A stretch of DNA of 45,566 nt from Caldilineaceae bacterium (GTDB lineage: Bacteria > Chloroflexota > Anaerolineae > Caldilineales > Caldilineaceae): contig JAHDWH010000016.1 in NCBI GenBank assembly GCA_023384455.1, positions 1,719 through 47,284 on the forward strand, given 5' to 3'. Of this stretch, positions 42,000 to 45,566 are shown piece after piece. Below the pieces are notes generated by a model. The model was not told the origin of the DNA, did no database searches, and saw only the letters and a list, made by a program, of their open reading frames with translations. How positions within the stretch are numbered: the stretch's first letter is position 1; each line of letters opens with the position of its first letter. The position numbers and the translations under genes are program-made.

Positions 42000-44401
42000 G
42001 CTAATCTTTCCGTCAGTCCCGTATAGCGCGCCGCCACCCGGTTGTTGCGCACGGCCAGGCCGATGGCTCTGGGCTGGCCCACCAGCACCACCAGGCGCCG
42101 GGCACGGGTGACAGCCGTGTAGAGCAGGTTGCGTTGCAGCATCATATAGTGGGTGGTCAGCACGGGAATCACGACGACGGGAAACTCGCTGCCCTGGGAT
42201 TTATGCACACTGACCGCGTAGGCGTGGGTCAGTTCGTCCAGTTCCAGAAAGTCGTAGGCCACGGGCTTGCCGTCGATGGAGACCACCACCTGCTGCTCAA
42301 TCGCATCCAGCCCGGTGATGTGGCCCATATCCCCATTATACACCTCTTTGTCGTAGTTGTTGCGAATCTGCATCACCCGGTCGCCCACCCGGAAGATGCG
42401 GCTACCCACCATCCGTTCGGGCCTGTCAGGTCGGGGCGGGTTGACTGCCTTTTGGATGGCGTCGTTGAGCGCGGCCACGCCCACAACGCCCCGGTGCATG
42501 GGGCTGAGCACCTGAATGTCCTGGGGTGGGATGGCAAAACGGCGGGGGATACGCTCCTGCACCAGCTCCACGACCAACTGCGCGGCCCGCTCCGGCTCCT
42601 CCGTGCGAAAGAGGAAGAAGTCGCTGGCTTTGTCGCTGTCCATCTCCGGCATCTGCCCCCGGTTGATGCGGTGGGCATTTTCGATAATAAAACTCCCGGC
42701 TGCCTGGCGAAAAATCGTATCCAGCCGCACCACCGCCGCACTCGCCAGACTTTCCCCCTTCCCTCCTCCGCGCCTCTGCGCCTCCGCGGGAGACTCTTTC
42801 TGCGCGTTTTCGATGGCCCGGATAATATCTTCCAGCACATTGCCCGCGCCCACACTGGGCAACTGGTCCACATCGCCGACGAGCAGCAGGTGCATCCCCG
42901 TCGGCACGGCTTTGAGCAGACTGTTTGTGAGAATCAGGTCGAGCATCGATGCCTCATCCACAATCAGCAGATCCCCCGCCAACGGAGATTCTTCGTTGCG
43001 TTTGAAGCTCATCCCCTCGCTGGGCTGAAATTCCAGCAGCCGGTGGATGGTCTTAGCCTCCTGGCCGGTGGTTTCGGAGAGCCGTTTGGCGGCCCGGCCT
43101 GTGGGCGCGGCCAGCAGCGCGCTGCGGCCCGTCTCCTGGCAGAGACGCAGAATCGTGCGCACAGTCGTCGTTTTGCCCGTGCCCGGCCCGCCAGTAAGAA
43201 TCGTCAGCCGGTGGGTCAACGCGGAGCGCACGGCTTCCCGCTGTTTCTCAGCCAGGACAAAACCTGTCTCCGCCTCCATTTCGGCAAAACTCTGCGCCCA
43301 ATTCCAGCTTTGGAAATGGTCAAAGCGGCTGATGCCCGGCGCGAGCAGGCGGTGCAGCCGGTTGCTTACCCCCACTTCGCCGAAGTAGAGGGGGGTCAGG
43401 TAGACCGCCTGCTCCTCCTGCAAAAAGGCCGCCACCTCATCGGGCGCAGGCGCGGCGTAGGCGGCCTTCTGCTCGGCCAGGGCCAACTGGACTTCGCCCC
43501 CGTCGCCCCCGTAGATGCCGGTGACGGCCCAGTTCAGGTTGGGTGCATCGGCTCCGGCTGTGGGCGCCACCTTCACCCGGTCGCCCCCGCGCAGGTGGAG
43601 GACGCCCGCCGCGGTCTGTTCAAGGCTGACCCCCAACAACTCCGCGGCCTGGGAAATCAGTTCATTGCTGGGCAGAAAGACGTGGCCTTCGTCGGTGGAC
43701 TGGTTGAGGGTATATTCTACCCCGGCGGCGATGCGCTGGGGCGAATCGAGCGCCATCCCCAACGCCTGGGCGATTTTGTCGGCGGTGAGAAAGCCGATGC
43801 CGTAGATGTCCTGGGCCAGCCGGTAGGGGTCGGCCTGCACAACGGCAATGGAATCGTCGCCGTAGCGCTTGTAGATTTTGGTGGCCAGGCTGGTGCTGAC
43901 GCCGTTGCCCTGCAGGAAGATCATCACCTCTTTGATGGCCCGCTGCTCTTCCCAGGCGTGGCGGATGAGGGAGACCCGCTTCTTGCCCACCCCCGCCACT
44001 TCGATCAGCCGCCCCACTTCCCTGTCGATCACATCCAGGGTCGTTTCGCCGAAGTGGGCGACGATCCGTTTGGCGGTCACCGGACCGACCCCCTTCACCA
44101 GCCCGCTGCCCAGATACTTTTCCATCCCGGCCACTGTGGCGGGCAGGACCGAGCGCATCGTCTCGACGCTGAACTGCTTGCCGTACTCGGCGTGCATTGT
44201 CCAGCGTCCGCGCACCTCTACCGATTCGCCCACCTGGACGCCCAGCATTGTGCCCACCAGGGCCACTTCGCTCTGCCAGTGGGGCAGATGGGATGGCCGC
44301 TGCTCCGGGGCCAGTTTGGCAACGGTGTAGCCGGTCTCTTCGCTGTGAAAGGTAATGCGTTCGACGACGCCGCGCAGGACATCCGGTGGGTTTCCATTCA
44401 T
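41993..44401 (-). CDS. recD2: ATP-dependent RecD-like DNA helicase RecD2
   Basis: The 802-residue helicase has the RecD2 layout: an N-terminal OB-like region (RGVVERITFHSEETGYTVAK), helix-hairpin-helix repeats (GVGPVTAKRIVAHFGE, GIGFLTADKIAQALG), Walker A TGGPGTGKTTTVR (~404-412), IVDEASMLD, LLVGDVDQLPSVGAGNVLEDI and the C-terminal UvrD-like motif VHKSQGSEFPVVV, YTAVTRARRLVVLVG. RecD2 unwinds DNA 5' to 3' in repair. Residues ~534-551 are an insert (KESPAEAQRRGGGKGES) encoded by an interspersed repeat just after the Walker B region. A promoter ends 6 nt before the ATG, so the message is probably leaderless. Confidence 0.95.
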   Translation of the reverse strand: MNGNPPDVLRGVVERITFHSEETGYTVAKLAPEQRPSHLPHWQSEVALVGTMLGVQVGESVEVRGRWTMHAEYGKQFSVETMRSVLPATVAGMEKYLGSGLVKGVGPVTAKRIVAHFGETTLDVIDREVGRLIEVAGVGKKRVSLIRHAWEEQRAIKEVMIFLQGNGVSTSLATKIYKRYGDDSIAVVQADPYRLAQDIYGIGFLTADKIAQALGMALDSPQRIAAGVEYTLNQSTDEGHVFLPSNELISQAAELLGVSLEQTAAGVLHLRGGDRVKVAPTAGADAPNLNWAVTGIYGGDGGEVQLALAEQKAAYAAPAPDEVAAFLQEEQAVYLTPLYFGEVGVSNRLHRLLAPGISRFDHFQSWNWAQSFAEMEAETGFVLAEKQREAVRSALTHRLTILTGGPGTGKTTTVRTILRLCQETGRSALLAAPTGRAAKRLSETTGQEAKTIHRLLEFQPSEGMSFKRNEESPLAGDLLIVDEASMLDLILTNSLLKAVPTGMHLLLVGDVDQLPSVGAGNVLEDIIRAIENAQKESPAEAQRRGGGKGESLASAAVVRLDTIFRQAAGSFIIENAHRINRGQMPEMDSDKASDFFLFRTEEPERAAQLVVELVQERIPRRFAIPPQDIQVLSPMHRGVVGVAALNDAIQKAVNPPRPDRPERMVGSRIFRVGDRVMQIRNNYDKEVYNGDMGHITGLDAIEQQVVVSIDGKPVAYDFLELDELTHAYAVSVHKSQGSEFPVVVIPVLTTHYMMLQRNLLYTAVTRARRLVVLVGQPRAIGLAVRNNRVAARYTGLTERLAG
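42751..42800. repeat. Interspersed repeat in frame inside recD2
   Basis: CCTCCGCGCCTCTGCGCCTCCGCGG with flanking bases is a low-complexity repeat of a type common in intergenic DNA. Here it lies in frame and adds about 18 residues between LEDIIRAIENAQ and VVRLDTIFRQA. Confidence 0.65.
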
Positions 44402-44407
44402 AGGGGT

Positions 44408-44436
44408 AGCGTAGCAGATGTGGAGGGCAGGGGCAA
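44408..44436 (-). promoter_or_regulatory. Promoter of recD2 (leaderless)
   Basis: On the minus strand -35 TTGCCC (44436-44431), 17 nt, -10 TACGCT (44413-44408), then 6 nt to the ATG at 44401. No Shine-Dalgarno. Confidence 0.55.
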
Positions 44437-44558
44437 GTCTGACTGACCAGAACGATTGCGCGGTGACCAGAGGTATGGGATAATGCGCATCCGGATGGGG
44501 GCTGCCCTCAGATTGTTACAACGCTTTGGTTTGCAGGGGGAAGCGAAGGCGCTCCAAT

Positions 44559-44680
44559 CCCGAATGGTAACTGCTCACCCCCACCCAACCTCCCCCACGC
44601 TGGGGGAGGAGTCGATTCAGTTCCCTCCCTGGAATGGGGAGGGATAGGGTGGGGTGACTGAACAAGTGCCCCGAATGGTA
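44559..44680. repeat. Palindromic element A, copy A4, with 11-bp target duplication
   Basis: The direct repeat CCCGAATGGTA (44559-44569 and 44670-44680) brackets a 100-bp element from ACTGCTCACCCC to GGTGACTGAACAAGTGC. It lies just upstream of the SDR gene. Confidence 0.93.
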
Positions 44681-44728
44681 CACCCAGCAATTCCTGGCTT
44701 ATTATCTTCATTTCCAGAGGACAACCGT

Positions 44729-45494
44729 ATGAAACTTCAGAACAGAGTCGCGCTCATCACCGGCGCAGGCAGTGGAATCGGCGAGGCTACGGCCTGGCGT
44801 ATGGCCGGTGAAGGCGCAAAAATCGCGGTGACAGGCATCCCCGGGGCCGGTGTAGAGCGGGTGGCCGCCGAACTGGTAGCCGCAGGCCACGACGCCATCG
44901 CCATTGAGACGGATGTCTCCCAGACCCCATCGGTAGAGGCTGCCGTAGCCCGAACAGTGGCCCAGTGGGGACGTCTGGATGTGCTGGTCCCCAACGCGGG
45001 GATTCAGCTGCACACCACCGATCTGCACATCCACAGCCTGCCCGAAGATGTCTGGGATCGCACCCACGACGTGAATTACCGGGGGGGTCTATCTCACATT
45101 GAAGTATGGCTTGGCCCAGATGGTGGAGCAGGGCACGGGGGGTGCAGTGGTGATTGTCGCTTCTGTCACGGCTTTTAGCGGCAAATCGGCCAACGTCTCC
45201 TATATGTCCGGTAAGCACGGGTTGCTGGGGCTGAATCGGTATGTGGCGGTTCACTACGCCCGCTACGGTATCCGCTGCAATGCCGTCTGCCCTGGCGCGC
45301 TGGAACGCACGCCCAATCACGACATCCACCCGGACGCCGCAGGCCGGGCCGAGCGTATTGCAGCCCAGGTGCCGCTGGGTCGCGCTGCCCGGCCCGACGA
45401 AATTGCGCCGCTTATCACATTCCTCGCCACCGATGATGCCAGCTATTGCACAGGCGCGTCCTATCTGGTGGACGGCGGTATGAGTGTGGCGTAG
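44729..45494 (+). pseudogene. SDR-family oxidoreductase, frameshifted at a G run
   Basis: The first frame (44729 on) gives an SDR N-terminus: LITGAGSGIGEATAWRMAGE with the NAD(P) GxxxGxG loop, ETDVSQ, DVLVPNAGIQ. After DVNYRGG it goes out of family and stops at 45178. A +1-shifted frame (to 45494) carries the rest: KYGLAQMVEQGTGGAVVIVAS, active site YMSGK, RCNAVCPGALERTP and FLATDDASYCTGASYLVDGG. Removing one G from the seven-G run at 45081-45087 joins them into a normal 254-residue SDR (the join reads NYRGVYLTLKYG). It may be a sequencing or assembly slip, a recent mutation or a contingency switch. GAGGA lies 6 nt before the ATG. Substrate unknown. Confidence 0.85.
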
Positions 45495-45500
45495 AAGCAT

Positions 45501-45566
45501 AAGGTGGCGCAGCCACGATTTGCGTGGGGAGACGTGAAGACGTGAAACGTGAGAGTACGTGGCGAC
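45501..45566. repeat. Interspersed element D, copy D3 (cut by window end)
   Basis: AAGGTGGCGCAGCCACGA and the following GACGTGAAACGTGAGAG match D1 in the same orientation. It begins 7 nt after the SDR stop codon. Confidence 0.85.

Overview
The window is GC-rich bacterial chromosome with about 35 genes on both strands, no rRNA or tRNA that I can see, and no prophage, IS transposase or CRISPR array. The mix of genes (a Thr-Pro-Thr-rich surface protein with Asp-box repeats, a CAP+LysM secreted protein, an archaeal-type phosphoglycerate mutase, a DesK/NarL-type two-component pair, PgpH-YbeY-DgkA, RecD2) and the many short palindromic repeats suggest a Chloroflexota bacterium, perhaps Anaerolineae or Caldilineae. 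That placement is inference.

Layout. 148-7360: a biotin-carboxylase-like protein that lacks its ATP-grasp lid, a DJ-1/PfpI protein, a membrane protein divergent from a CHAT-domain protein, and a glycosidase/O-antigen-ligase fusion directly behind the CHAT gene. 7427-13552 (minus): a lipoprotein built of three ~265-residue repeats, then an Asp-box surface protein overlapping murE. 14016-16636: histidine kinase, response regulator and a kinase-like (APH) gene in one operon. 16980-23369: LLM oxidoreductase, SulP transporter divergent from a PhaR-like regulator, patatin phospholipase, secreted glycosidase-like protein. 23517-26919 (minus): apgM-sirtuin pair and a lone sugar-ABC ATPase. 27567-28730: CAP+LysM protein. 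29230-34695 (minus): operon VTT-yqeY-pgpH-ybeY-dgkA-K+ channel, divergent from obg. 36371-38476: nadD convergent with an S41 peptidase. 39236-45494: OmpR-type regulator, XRE regulator, conserved unknown, TIM-barrel isomerase, recD2, and a frameshifted SDR gene.

The strongest unusual signal is the non-coding layer. At least six families of short (about 90-170 bp) palindromic, transposase-less elements lie in the gaps. Several have exact flanking direct repeats (target-site duplications of 8-16 bp), so their ends can be set to the base. One (40076-40168) has inserted into another palindrome; removing it with one copy of its 8-bp duplication restores perfect 29-bp arms. Insertions cluster at stop codons and terminators. 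Related repeats lie in frame inside three coding genes (murE, the glycosidase/ligase, recD2), like the palindromic elements known inside Rickettsia genes.

A second signal is promoter architecture. Well-formed -35/-10 pairs (TTGnnn, 16-18 nt, TAnnnT) precede many genes. In four of them the -10 box ends only 6-7 nt before the start codon, predicting leaderless mRNAs; elsewhere the promoter rules out the longest-ORF start and fixes a shorter one.
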